Positions 8,011 to 15,768 are shown, counted from the stretch's first letter. The stretch is DNA of 21,038 nt from Syntrophomonas sp. UBA4911 (GCA_002398105.1 DHCD01000056.1:1-21038), one strand, 5' to 3'. The notes: generated from the letters alone by a model not told the origin. A program made the numbers and translations.

Positions 8011-8178
8011 TTAAAATATCTCCTTTCTGAAATTCGTCTGCACCTTTATGGCCTGAAGATCAATAAAAAAGGACCTGGCTCTCTTCATGCTGTCGGCTCT
8101 ATAGCCCTGCATGGCGAGGGTGAAATAACGAAAATCCAGCTGTTTACCCTTTAGACTCTTTACTCCAACAGCGGTTCG
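8011..8178 (-). pseudogene. Open coding-like stretch running into the metA ribosome binding site
   Basis: A - strand frame of 55 codons, without a start near its beginning, encodes a basic, plausible protein tail (LDFRYFTLAMQGYRADSMK, then RARSFFIDLQAIK). It stops one base before the metA ATG. The small gene at 8195-8359 lies just upstream in a different frame. Together they look like one gene broken by frame changes. I do not recognise the family. Even if not translated, the stretch forms the metA leader. Confidence 0.3.
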
Positions 8179-8194
8179 TCAGTTCCAGCCTCAA

Positions 8195-8359
8195 TCAAGC
8201 CAGATCCTTGTGCATTCGAATTCTAACCGGTTCTAAACCATCAAAGTCGGTTTTTTTAGCTGCAAGACCCAAAATACGGTCAGCTACTCCGGGAAAGGCC
8301 ATCGCCAGGCCTTCCCATAAGTTTATATACGTTTTAAGTAAATCAAGTTTACTTTCCAT
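8195..8359 (-). CDS. Small hypothetical protein, possibly the front part of a broken gene
   Basis: The frame encodes 54 residues from the ATG at 8359: an amphipathic N-terminal helix (MESKLDLLKTYINLWEGL), a middle with PGVADRILGLAAKK and a short basic end. GGAGGA stands about 13 nt upstream of this ATG; a TTG seven codons earlier is an alternative start. It follows mnmA by 45 bp on the same strand and may be cotranscribed with it. No family is recognised. Another frame with protein-like sequence follows at 8011-8178, so this may be a full-length small protein or the 5' piece of a frameshifted gene. Confidence 0.4.
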   Translation of the reverse strand: MESKLDLLKTYINLWEGLAMAFPGVADRILGLAAKKTDFDGLEPVRIRMHKDLA

Positions 8360-8404
8360 TTTATACGATGCTTCCTCCAAAAGAATTTTAATACTTGTTA
8401 ACGC

Positions 8405-9478
8405 CTAGTTAAAGCTGCTGCTGATCGTGCCTCCGCCGATCACCTTATCACCCTGATAAAAAACTGCCGCCTGCCCGGGAGTAATGGCCCTCTGCGGGTC
8501 CTCAAAATCAATTCTCACCTGATCTTTATCTAATGGCAGCAACTGCGCCGGTACGGCCAAAGATGAGTAGCGAATCTTTACCAGAACCCGGGCAGCATTA
8601 CATAACTCCTGCGCAATATAATTGACCTGGTCAACCAAACAGCTTTTATGATACAAGGCCTTATTCGTCCCTACCGTCACCGTATTGCTGCCCGGATCAA
8701 GATCAACCACATAAACCGGGTGTCCTAATGCCAGCCCCAGGCCCTTGCGCTGACCGATGGTATAATGGTAAACTCCCGTATGACGCCCAAGCACCCGACC
8801 GCCGGGGTCCCTGATGGTCCCCACCTGGGGCTTGTGCTCCAAATATTGTTCGACAAATTCGGAATAATGGCCTTCGTTAACAAAGCAGATCTCCTGGCTC
8901 TCAGCTTTCTCAGCTACCGGAAGATCCCAACGACGGGCCCAGTCCCTGACTTCTTCTTTGCGCAGGTCCCCCAGAGGGAATAAGGTGTGCCGCAACTGCT
9001 CCTGGGTCAAGCCGTATAGCGCATAGCTCTGGTCTTTATTGGCATATCTGGCTCTTAAAAGCTCATATTGGCCGCTATCCGGGTTATATTTAATACGGGC
9101 ATAATGACCGGTGGCAACAAAATCCGCCCCCATAGCCAGGGCCTTTTTCCGGAAAGAACTGAACTTTATAAAACGATTGCAGGCTATGCAGGGATTGGGG
9201 GTACGTCCTTTTATATATTCCCGGCAGAAATAGTCAACCACCCTGGCGGTAAATTCTTCCCGAAAATTCAACACATAATGGGGTATATCCAGCTTCCAGC
9301 AAACCCGTCGGGCATCACTGATGGCATCCAGCCCGCAACAGGTCTTATCGCGTTCCGTTTCCGACGGCCAGATCTGCATAGTGATGCCGGTAATATCATA
9401 GCCTTGATTTTTAAGCAGCAGGGCGGCTACAGAACTGTCTACCCCACCGCTCATGGCTACAAAGACTTTCTTGGCCAA
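8405..9478 (-). CDS. mnmA: tRNA-specific 2-thiouridylase MnmA
   Basis: This enzyme of 357 residues activates U34 of Lys, Glu and Gln tRNAs with ATP and inserts sulfur delivered by the cysteine desulfurase. The PP-loop SGGVDSS is at 10-16. The catalytic cysteines are C97 in NPCIAC (with C100) and C198 in ESQEICFV. GHYAR near 124-128 and YTIGQRKGLG further on are also typical. The start codon is TTG at 9478 with GGAAGGAAG upstream. It is separated from cysK by an intrinsic terminator and has its own sigma-A promoter. In many Firmicutes mnmA lies beside the desulfurase; here iscS is about 4 kb downstream on the same strand. Confidence 0.95.
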   Translation of the reverse strand: MAKKVFVAMSGGVDSSVAALLLKNQGYDITGITMQIWPSETERDKTCCGLDAISDARRVCWKLDIPHYVLNFREEFTARVVDYFCREYIKGRTPNPCIACNRFIKFSSFRKKALAMGADFVATGHYARIKYNPDSGQYELLRARYANKDQSYALYGLTQEQLRHTLFPLGDLRKEEVRDWARRWDLPVAEKAESQEICFVNEGHYSEFVEQYLEHKPQVGTIRDPGGRVLGRHTGVYHYTIGQRKGLGLALGHPVYVVDLDPGSNTVTVGTNKALYHKSCLVDQVNYIAQELCNAARVLVKIRYSSLAVPAQLLPLDKDQVRIDFEDPQRAITPGQAAVFYQGDKVIGGGTISSSFN

Positions 9479-9539
9479 TCCGTTCTTCCTTCCTTCGCAT
9501 ATTACAATTTAGAACGGCATTTGTATAAATACTATAGGC

Positions 9540-9568
9540 ATTATAGGGTATTTAGAACCGATTATCAA
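9540..9568 (-). promoter_or_regulatory. Sigma-A promoter for mnmA
   Basis: On the - strand TTGATA (9563-9568) and a perfect TATAAT (9540-9545) are separated by 17 bp. The expected transcript begins about 55 nt before the TTG start of mnmA. Confidence 0.75.
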
Positions 9569-9659
9569 CACTTTATATTTTAACCCTTTGTCTTAACTTT
9601 AAGACGGTCTTTATTTCAGTTCAGTAAAACTACTGATAAAATACCATCCTTGCTTGGTC

Positions 9660-9707
9660 AAAAAACATGCCGGCCCCGGAGCCGATAAACATCTTCCGGG
9701 GCCGGCA
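9660..9707 (-). terminator. Intrinsic terminator after cysK
   Basis: TGCCGGCCCCGGA (9668-9680) and TCCGGGGCCGGCA (9695-9707) form a 13-bp perfect stem with a 14-nt loop. On the - strand it is followed by ATG and six T (9660-9665). It lies 25 bp past the cysK stop. Confidence 0.85.
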
Positions 9708-9732
9708 ATTCCACTATTGGGTACTAATATCG

Positions 9733-10665
9733 CTAATCCTGAAAAAGCTCGGTGGACAGATATCTTTCACCGGTGTCAGGGAGCAGTATAACAATAGTCT
9801 TGCCCTCATTTTCCGGCCTTTGGGCAATTTGGGTGGCGGCGCAGGCAGCCGCCCCCGCCGAAATTCCAACCAGCAGCCCCTCAGTCTTGGCCAGTAATTT
9901 ACAAGTTTTAAATGCATCATTATTTTTCACTTTAAATACTTCATCCAAAATTGATTGATTCAATACCTCCGGGATGAAGTTGGCCCCTAAGCCCTGGAGC
10001 TTATGCGGTCCGGCCTGTCCCCCGGAAAGCAGGGGCGAATCATATGGTTCTACCGCGATTATTTTTACTTCGGGTTTATTGGCTTTAAGAACCTCTCCTA
10101 CTCCGGTTATGGTTCCACCGGTCCCCACTCCAGCCACAAATATATCCACCTGTCCGTCAGTGTCGCGCCAAATTTCCCGGGCCGTAGTTTCCCTGTGAAT
10201 AGCGGGATTGGAGGGGTTTTTAAATTGCTGTGGTATAAAGGAATTGGGAGTACGGGCAGCCAGCTCATCAGCTACCCGTAAGGCTCCGGCCATCCCTTCG
10301 GTTCCCGGGGTCAGAACCAGTTCCGCTCCGAGGGCTTTCAGCAGGTTACGACGTTCGCTGCTCATAGTCTCAGGCATAGTAAGAATAAGGCGATACCCTC
10401 TCGCCGCCGCTACGAAAGCCAGGGCTATGCCGGTATTGCCGCTGGTAGGTTCAATAATGACCGTTTCCTGATTTATTAACCCCCGCTCTTCCGCCTCCTT
10501 GATCATCGCATAGCCAATTCGGTCCTTAACACTGCCGGCCGGATTAAAATACTCCAGTTTTCCTAAGAGCCGGGCATTGACCCGGTTGTCGCGCGCATAG
10601 TTGGAGAGCTCCAGCAAGGGGGTATTCCCAATGAGCTCCGTAAGATTTGATGCAATTTTAGCCAC
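9733..10665 (-). CDS. cysK: Cysteine synthase (O-acetylserine sulfhydrylase) CysK
   Basis: This PLP enzyme of 310 residues makes cysteine from O-acetylserine and sulfide. The N-terminal TELIGNTPLLEL, the PLP lysine K47 in NPAGSVKDR, the TSGNTG substrate loop, the GVGTGGT phosphate-binding loop and SAGAA near the C-terminus are all present. The length is normal. The start is GTG at 10665 with GGAGG 9 nt upstream. It follows the cystathionine gamma-enzyme gene by 128 bp and ends at a strong terminator. In Bacilli CysK also binds CymR as corepressor, and a CymR-like gene lies two genes upstream. Discrimination from cystathionine beta-synthase is by length and context only. Confidence 0.93.
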   Translation of the reverse strand: MAKIASNLTELIGNTPLLELSNYARDNRVNARLLGKLEYFNPAGSVKDRIGYAMIKEAEERGLINQETVIIEPTSGNTGIALAFVAAARGYRLILTMPETMSSERRNLLKALGAELVLTPGTEGMAGALRVADELAARTPNSFIPQQFKNPSNPAIHRETTAREIWRDTDGQVDIFVAGVGTGGTITGVGEVLKANKPEVKIIAVEPYDSPLLSGGQAGPHKLQGLGANFIPEVLNQSILDEVFKVKNNDAFKTCKLLAKTEGLLVGISAGAAACAATQIAQRPENEGKTIVILLPDTGERYLSTELFQD

Positions 10666-10793
10666 TATTTTATTCCTCCAGTTCGTTTCATAATATTAAA
10701 GGTTCCGTATATCCCCTATCTTTAAGAAAATTCTCCATAAGGTCTTGTCTCTCCTTCAACTTTGGCCAAACCCTGATTAGACTGTCGGTGTTT

Positions 10794-11930
10794 TTAAGAC
10801 AACGCCTGTTCGAGATCGTCTATGAGATCTTCCACAGCCTCAATACCCACAGATATGCGCAGTAATTTATCATCGACACCCAAACGCGCTCTCATTTCTT
10901 CAGGTATATCAGCATGGGTCTGGGTTAAAGGATAGGTGATAAGGGTTTCAACTCCGCCCAGGCTCTCGGCAAATGATATCAGCTTGACTTTGCCTAAAAC
11001 TGCCGCTGCTAAATCCGGACTATCCAGGGAAAAAGAAATCATGCTGCCAAAACCGGAAGCCTGGCTTTTAGATATCTCATATCCTTCATGCTCCGGCAAT
11101 CCGACATAATAAACTTTCTCAACCCGCGGATGCTGTTTAAGCCAGTTGGCAATCCGCATGGCGTTTTCCTCCTGCTTTTCTAGCCTTACGGCCAGAGTTT
11201 TGATTCCTCTCAGGATCAACCAGCTGTCAAAAGGCGCAAGTACTCCGCCGATGGCATTCTGCAAAAATTTTAAACGTTCCCCCAGCGCTTCATTTTTTAC
11301 GACGATAAACCCGGCCAGAGTGTCGTTATGTCCGCCTAAATACTTGGTTCCGCTGTGAACCACGATATCAGCGCCCAGCTCTAAAGGCCTTTGCCGATAG
11401 GGAGTAAGAAAGGTGTTGTCCACTATGGTAAGAAGGTCATGTTCTTTAGCCAGGGCCGCAACCTTTCTGATATCGGTAACCTTCATCATGGGATTAGAAG
11501 GGCTTTCCACAAAAACCGCCCGGGTGTTTTTCTTTATATGATATAGAAGATTATCCTTGGAGCAATCCCAATAGGTGAATTCCAGGCCGTGGTTACGGGA
11601 AATCTCTTCAAAAAGCCGGTAGGTGCCGCCATACAAATCATCAGATACCAGAAGATGATCCCCGGGATTAAACAGTTCCATCAGGGTGGCTATAGCCGCA
11701 AGGCCGCTGGCAAAGGCAAAGCCGGCTGTTCCCCCTTCCAAATCGGCCAGAGTCTTTTCCACTTCCTCCCGAGTCGGATTCCCCGAACGAGTATAGTCAT
11801 AGCCGGTGCTGCGGCCCAACCCTGAATGCTTGAAAGTGGCGGTCTGGTATATGGGGAAACTGATTGCACCAGTCTGAGGATCGGCTCCTCTTGCTCCTCT
11901 TACAATTTTACTTTCAAGTCTCCATCCCAT
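10794..11930 (-). CDS. Cystathionine gamma-synthase / gamma-lyase (Cys/Met PLP family)
   Basis: This fold-type I PLP enzyme of 378 residues belongs to the Cys/Met metabolism family. Family motifs are YDYTRSGNPTR near 44-54, FASGLAA at 73-79, ESPSNPMM near 142-149, the VDNTF motif at 170-174, and the PLP lysine K196 in HSGTKYLGGH. GGGAGG precedes the ATG. MetB (forward transsulfuration) and MccB/CGL (cystathionine or homocysteine to cysteine) cannot be separated by eye. The neighbours support both: metA supplies acylhomoserine 3 kb downstream, while cysK and the CymR-like regulator point to cysteine recycling. It probably forms a transcription unit with cysK. It is too short for an O-acetylhomoserine sulfhydrylase of the usual 420-430 residues. 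Confidence 0.9.
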   Translation of the reverse strand: MGWRLESKIVRGARGADPQTGAISFPIYQTATFKHSGLGRSTGYDYTRSGNPTREEVEKTLADLEGGTAGFAFASGLAAIATLMELFNPGDHLLVSDDLYGGTYRLFEEISRNHGLEFTYWDCSKDNLLYHIKKNTRAVFVESPSNPMMKVTDIRKVAALAKEHDLLTIVDNTFLTPYRQRPLELGADIVVHSGTKYLGGHNDTLAGFIVVKNEALGERLKFLQNAIGGVLAPFDSWLILRGIKTLAVRLEKQEENAMRIANWLKQHPRVEKVYYVGLPEHEGYEISKSQASGFGSMISFSLDSPDLAAAVLGKVKLISFAESLGGVETLITYPLTQTHADIPEEMRARLGVDDKLLRISVGIEAVEDLIDDLEQALS

Positions 11931-12043
11931 GACGTTATCCTCCCGATTGACGTTTACTTTTAACTTTTATTTAATCCCATCAGGGCTATTTCATTATTCC
12001 TATGGATTTACTTGATATTCCGGCAAAAAAAATAATCTTTACT

Positions 12044-12487
12044 TTAAATATAGAACATTAAAGACATCTGGCCTTGCATCCTGGTATAGTTAACGAGTAA
12101 ATCCTCCAGGGTCATGGCATCGACTACTTCATTGATGCTCTCATTGATTTTCTCCCACACGTGCTTCTTCAAACAGTATTCAACCGGATTATCCGGTTCA
12201 TTTTCCGAATCATCCCCGGCGACCGCTAAATCCCCTTCCAGGACCCGAAGAATCTGCCCCACTGTGATGCGATGGGCATTATCGGCCAGGACATATCCTC
12301 CTTGGGCTCCTTTTACACTGTTAACCAGACCGGCTTTTCTCAAGATGGAGAATACCTGTTCCAGGTAGTTTGATGAAATATTCTGTCTCTCGGCAATAGT
12401 ATTTAAGGCCACATGGCCTCCTCTTGAATTCAAAGCCAGATCCAGCATAGCTCTTAATCCGTATCGACCTTTCGTGGATATTTTCAT
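12044..12487 (-). CDS. cymR: Rrf2-family regulator without cluster cysteines, CymR-like
   Basis: The protein has 147 residues and the same N-terminal fold as the IscR-like gene (MKISTKGRYGLRAML, SSNYLEQVFSILRKAGLV, KGAQGGY). The region where IscR binds its cluster has only one cysteine (C105); acidic residues replace the others (GDDSENEPDN). This is the CymR pattern: a repressor of cysteine uptake and synthesis that senses O-acetylserine through CysK. The genes transcribed after it are the cystathionine gamma-enzyme and cysK, which matches that role. A G-rich stretch (GGGGGA) precedes the ATG. The gap to the next gene is 113 bp and may hold a control site. The symbol is assigned by context and missing cysteines. 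Confidence 0.82.
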   Translation of the reverse strand: MKISTKGRYGLRAMLDLALNSRGGHVALNTIAERQNISSNYLEQVFSILRKAGLVNSVKGAQGGYVLADNAHRITVGQILRVLEGDLAVAGDDSENEPDNPVEYCLKKHVWEKINESINEVVDAMTLEDLLVNYTRMQGQMSLMFYI

Positions 12488-12591
12488 AATACAATCCCCC
12501 AGAAAGTTTTCTTATATGTATGATAATATATTCTTAATTTGAAATGCAAATTTCCTGTTTACTGAAATAATGTTAATGAAGTCACGGGCGG

Positions 12592-13650
12592 CTACATAGA
12601 GGGACTGATTGATTTATGGGGCGACATGCCCGCTCCAAGCCCTAACCTGCGGCCGATACTGGCAATGCGGTGCTGGGTGCAATGCCAGCACTGGTTTGAG
12701 GCTTCGCCGATGCAGACTTTGTCCGGATACAAGGCATACATAGGCCGGTACTTTACCGGAGTTGTGTTGGGCATCAGAATATTCGCCCCGCTCTCCAGAG
12801 CCATCTCCCGCCCGTCGTCCGGTTTTAAGGTGGCTAACGCTGTTGTAGCCGGTATGTTAGTATCCTTGGTCACTATCCGAGTCAGGGCGATCACCTTTAA
12901 GGTCATGGCCAGATTACCGTCTGGTTCTCCCCCGAGGGGAGTATCGGGATGTGAAATATAAGGGCCGACACCGATCATATCAATATCCAGGGTTTTAAAA
13001 GCCAGAATATCATTGGCTATATCCTCAATAGATTGACCGGGAAGTCCAATCATTGAACCTGAGCCCACTTCATAGCCGATTTCTTTTAACCATCTAAGGA
13101 TCAGCATACGGTGTCCAAAACGCGAATCAGGGTGCAGCCTGGCATACAGGTCAGGATTTGAAGTCTCAAAACGAAGCAGATAGCGATCCGCTCCAGCGGC
13201 AAAAAGCTGCTCATAATAATGCCGGGGCAGTTCTCCAATGCTAAGGGTAACAGCTAATTTATTACGCTTTTTGATTTGTCGCACCAGCCCTATAAGCTGG
13301 TCCAGGGAATAGAACGTATCTTCCCCCGACTGAAGAACCACCGTTTTATACCCCAGGGCTTGGGCCAACTCCACCGTATCAAGTATCTCGTCCAGTTCCA
13401 TGCGGTAACGGGACAATAAACGGTTGGATTGACGCAGCCCGCAATAAAAACAATTCTTGCGGCAATAGTTGGAGAATTCCACCAAACCGCGTAAATGAAT
13501 TTCATCTCCCACGTACTCTTGGCGAATAGAATCGGCGATAGCAAAAAGGCGCTGCAGTTGAACCGGATCTTCTATGGATAATAAGGAAATCAAATCTTCC
13601 CGGCTCAACTCCAATTTTTGCTCAGCCTTGGCCAGTAACTCATTGATCAA
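12592..13650 (-). CDS. hydE: [FeFe]-hydrogenase maturase HydE (radical SAM)
   Basis: This radical SAM enzyme of 352 residues acts in building the dithiolate-bridged diiron part of the H-cluster. The SAM cluster motif C63-x3-C67-x2-C70 lies in NYCRKNCFYCGLR. A second cysteine set, C313, C321 and C324, matches the accessory cluster site of Thermotoga maritima HydE. HLRGLVEFSNYC, GLPGQ and GVGPYISHPDTP are family signatures and separate it from BioB and PylB. The start is TTG at 13650 behind GGGGGGCAG. A sigma-A promoter lies 64 bp upstream. No hydF, hydG or hydrogenase gene is in the window, so it is transcribed apart from its partners, which is common in Clostridia. Confidence 0.93.
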   Translation of the reverse strand: MINELLAKAEQKLELSREDLISLLSIEDPVQLQRLFAIADSIRQEYVGDEIHLRGLVEFSNYCRKNCFYCGLRQSNRLLSRYRMELDEILDTVELAQALGYKTVVLQSGEDTFYSLDQLIGLVRQIKKRNKLAVTLSIGELPRHYYEQLFAAGADRYLLRFETSNPDLYARLHPDSRFGHRMLILRWLKEIGYEVGSGSMIGLPGQSIEDIANDILAFKTLDIDMIGVGPYISHPDTPLGGEPDGNLAMTLKVIALTRIVTKDTNIPATTALATLKPDDGREMALESGANILMPNTTPVKYRPMYALYPDKVCIGEASNQCWHCTQHRIASIGRRLGLGAGMSPHKSISPSM

Positions 13651-13713
13651 ATTATCTGCCCCCCAACCATTAATCCCCTATACCCTATTAATATTATAGG
13701 AATCCTACTTATA

Positions 13714-13742
13714 TTTATAGCAGAAGCAGGTATTTTCTTCAA
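13714..13742 (-). promoter_or_regulatory. Sigma-A promoter for hydE
   Basis: On the - strand TTGAAG (13737-13742) and TATAAA (13714-13719) are 17 bp apart, with TGC directly before the -10 box (extended -10). It points towards hydE with a leader of about 55 nt. Confidence 0.7.
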
Positions 13743-13844
13743 CCAGTTCGTTGACAGCGGGGGCAGCTAATATATATTGAACTTGTCTTATTTCATAATG
13801 TGCCCTGATGGGGTCGGCCAGGCCATCAAAATACCGGAGGAATC

Positions 13845-13976
13845 ATGAATATACTGTTGCTCAATGGCAGCCCCAAAGGCGATAAGAGCAACACTCTCCG
13901 AGTAGCCCCCGCATTGACGGGGGCCTTCACCACCCGGTTCATGAAATGGTATCCGGCCAAGGTTGCCAGGGGATAG
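13845..13976 (+). pseudogene. Remnant of a flavodoxin-fold NAD(P)H/FMN reductase gene
   Basis: An ATG with GGAGG 4 nt upstream opens a frame of 43 codons that begins MNILLLNGSPKGDKSNTLR. This is the typical first strand and FMN phosphate loop of the NADPH-dependent FMN reductase/flavodoxin family, which normally has 150-250 residues. The frame then passes a GC-rich hairpin and ends FMKWYPAKVARG, which could be the end of the same gene. So the gene probably lost its middle. The preceding + strand frame (atg at 13798, MCPDGVGQAIKIPEES) stops in an ATGA overlap with this start, suggesting the debris of a two-gene operon. It lies opposite in direction to its neighbours. Confidence 0.6.
13905..13924. 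repeat. 7-bp GC hairpin at the deletion junction
   Basis: GCCCCCG (13905-13911) and CGGGGGC (13918-13924) are exact reverse complements around CATTGA. The hairpin sits where the flavodoxin-like sequence breaks off, so it may mark the site of the deletion. Confidence 0.45.
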
Positions 13977-13988
13977 GCCAAGCAATAT

Positions 13989-15356
13989 TTAATTATTCAG
14001 GGAATGAATCGGGGCGGGGATTCTTCCTTTGCGGTTCACAAACCGGGCCGGGGAATTCTGATTGACCTTTATAATAGGCGCCCGACCCAATAGCCCGCCA
14101 AATTCAACCCAATCGCCTTCTTTTTTGCCGGGAACGGGTATAATTCTGACCGCAGTGGTTTTGCGGTTGATCATGCCTATAGCCGCTTCGTCAGCAATTA
14201 TGGCCGCTATTATGGCCGCGCTGGTATCGCCGGGTATGGCGATCATATCTAATCCTACCGAACATACGCAGGTCATGGCTTCCAGCTTATCCAGGCTTAT
14301 GGCTCCGCAGGCGGCGGCATTTATAAAACCCTGGTCTTCGCTGACCGGGATGAAAGCACCGGATAGGCCTCCTACATAAGATGAAGCCATAGCTCCCCCC
14401 TTTTTGACCGCGTCGTTCAGCATAGCCAGACAGGCGGTGGTCCCATGCGCCCCTACATTTTCCAGCCCCATCGCTTCTAAAATATCCGCTACACTGTCAC
14501 CGATAGCCGGCGTAGGCGCCAGTGATAAGTCCACAATGCCAAAAGGCACTCCTAATTTCCGGGAAGCCACCCGGCCTACCAACTCTCCGGTACGGGTCAC
14601 TTTGAAAGCCGTTTTCTTAATCACGTTGGCCAGCTCACCCAACTCTAAATCAGGATGTTTTTTTACCGCATGCAAAACCACGCCCGGTCCGCTGACACCA
14701 ATATTTAAAGTACATTCCGGTTCTCCCACCCCATGAAAGGCTCCGGCCATAAAAGGATTGTCCTCTACGGCGTTACAGAATACCACCAGTTTGGCGCAAC
14801 CCAAACCGTCCCGGTCTGCACTCCGGGCAGCGGTTTTTTTGACGATTTCCCCCATAGCCAGAACCGCATCCATATTTATTCCCGCCCGGGTAGTACCGAC
14901 ATTTATACTGGAACATACCCTTTCGGTAGTGCCAAGCGTTTCCGGGATAGCTTCCACCAAAGCCAGGTCGCCGCTGGAAAAACCTTTATGTACCAAAGCC
15001 GAAAAACCGCCGATAAAATTCACCCCGACTTCATCGGCCGCCTTGTCCATATATTTTCCCACCATAACCATCTCATCCCGGTTAAGACCATTGGCAACAA
15101 TGGCAACCGGCGTAACCGATAGGCGCTTATTGATTATAGGAATTCCATACTCTCTGGTGATTTCTTCCCCTACCGCCACCAGCTTACAGGCATAACGGCA
15201 GATTTTATCATAAATCTTGGTTCCGGTAGTCTCTCCGTCACTCATCCGGCAATCCTGAATACTGATTCCCATGGTTATAGTACGAATATCTAAATTTTCG
15301 GTCTGCAGCATGGACACGGTTTCCAATATCTCATCTTTACTGATAGAAAACGGCAT
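13989..15356 (-). CDS. UPF0210 / DUF711 (PFL-like fold) protein
   Basis: This cytosolic protein of 455 residues belongs to UPF0210, a family with a pyruvate formate-lyase-like fold and no settled function. Typical sequence includes RTITMGISIQDC near the start, NFIGGFSALVHKG, AFHGVGEPECTLNIGVSGPG in the middle, and LDMIAIPGDTSA. No glycyl-radical motif (RVSGY-like) is present at the C-terminus, so a radical enzyme is not supported. The ATG at 15356 was chosen over a TTG two codons upstream because AGGAGG stands 6 nt before it. The ACT protein gene lies 65 bp upstream on the same strand; the two families are commonly encoded together, suggesting the ACT protein is its amino-acid-binding partner. 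Confidence 0.9.
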   Translation of the reverse strand: MPFSISKDEILETVSMLQTENLDIRTITMGISIQDCRMSDGETTGTKIYDKICRYACKLVAVGEEITREYGIPIINKRLSVTPVAIVANGLNRDEMVMVGKYMDKAADEVGVNFIGGFSALVHKGFSSGDLALVEAIPETLGTTERVCSSINVGTTRAGINMDAVLAMGEIVKKTAARSADRDGLGCAKLVVFCNAVEDNPFMAGAFHGVGEPECTLNIGVSGPGVVLHAVKKHPDLELGELANVIKKTAFKVTRTGELVGRVASRKLGVPFGIVDLSLAPTPAIGDSVADILEAMGLENVGAHGTTACLAMLNDAVKKGGAMASSYVGGLSGAFIPVSEDQGFINAAACGAISLDKLEAMTCVCSVGLDMIAIPGDTSAAIIAAIIADEAAIGMINRKTTAVRIIPVPGKKEGDWVEFGGLLGRAPIIKVNQNSPARFVNRKGRIPAPIHSLNN

Positions 15357-15380
15357 AATCAACCTCCTCTATATAGTTAA

Positions 15381-15404
15381 AAAAGGAGAATATACTCTCC
15401 TTTT
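15381..15404. terminator. Intrinsic terminator between the ACT and UPF0210 genes
   Basis: AAAAGGAGA (15381-15389) and TCTCCTTTT (15396-15404) form a perfect 9-bp stem with a 6-nt loop. On the - strand the stem leads straight into a run of six T. It lies between the two genes, 9 bp before the UPF0210 AGGAGG, so it may limit read-through into the second gene. Confidence 0.65.
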
Positions 15405-15421
15405 AAATATTCTGAAATATT

Positions 15422-15712
15422 TCAAATACGATGCATGAAATTAAATATATCTTCGTGCTGGACAGTAATCTTGAGCTCCAGCTGTTCACCTTTTTTCTCG
15501 AGGAGTTCCCTTATCTCGCCTACTTCATAAATACTGGCAGCTATGTCCACCACCATTATCATGGTAAAAAAACCCTGCAGAATAGTCTGGCTGATATCTA
15601 ATATGTTGGCATTGGCCTCAGCCAGTATAGTGGATATTCCGGCTATGATACCGATCCGGTCATGACCCAGGACTGTAATGATAACCCGGGTCCCCTCGCT
15701 ACTTTTTTCCAT
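15422..15712 (-). CDS. ACT-domain protein, UPF0237 family
   Basis: This is a single ACT domain of 96 residues. RVIITVLGHDRIGIIAGIS at 9-27 holds the strand-loop-helix where ACT domains bind amino acids; the Asn/Asp-containing loop NANILDISQ follows. The length matches UPF0237 proteins, which resemble the N-terminal half of GcvR. GGAGG stands 11 nt before the ATG. Its partner UPF0210 gene follows on the same strand. The ligand is unknown; the family members are thought to be amino-acid sensors. The DGC gene upstream is separated by a long hairpin, so the promoter is probably in the 107-bp gap. Confidence 0.9.
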   Translation of the reverse strand: MEKSSEGTRVIITVLGHDRIGIIAGISTILAEANANILDISQTILQGFFTMIMVVDIAASIYEVGEIRELLEKKGEQLELKITVQHEDIFNFMHRI

Positions 15713-15768
15713 AGTTACTTATGCCTCCAACTTTCTTAGCCTGTGCTTCATTCGGCCATAAAATAAGA

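Noticed and set aside
8010..8200. SAM-I riboswitch (S-box) before metA
   Set aside because: The conserved core around GATGAAACC and the terminator hairpin are absent on the - strand.
13788..13985. 65-codon - strand frame
   Set aside because: It is the shadow of the flavodoxin-like remnant on the other strand and has no recognisable content.
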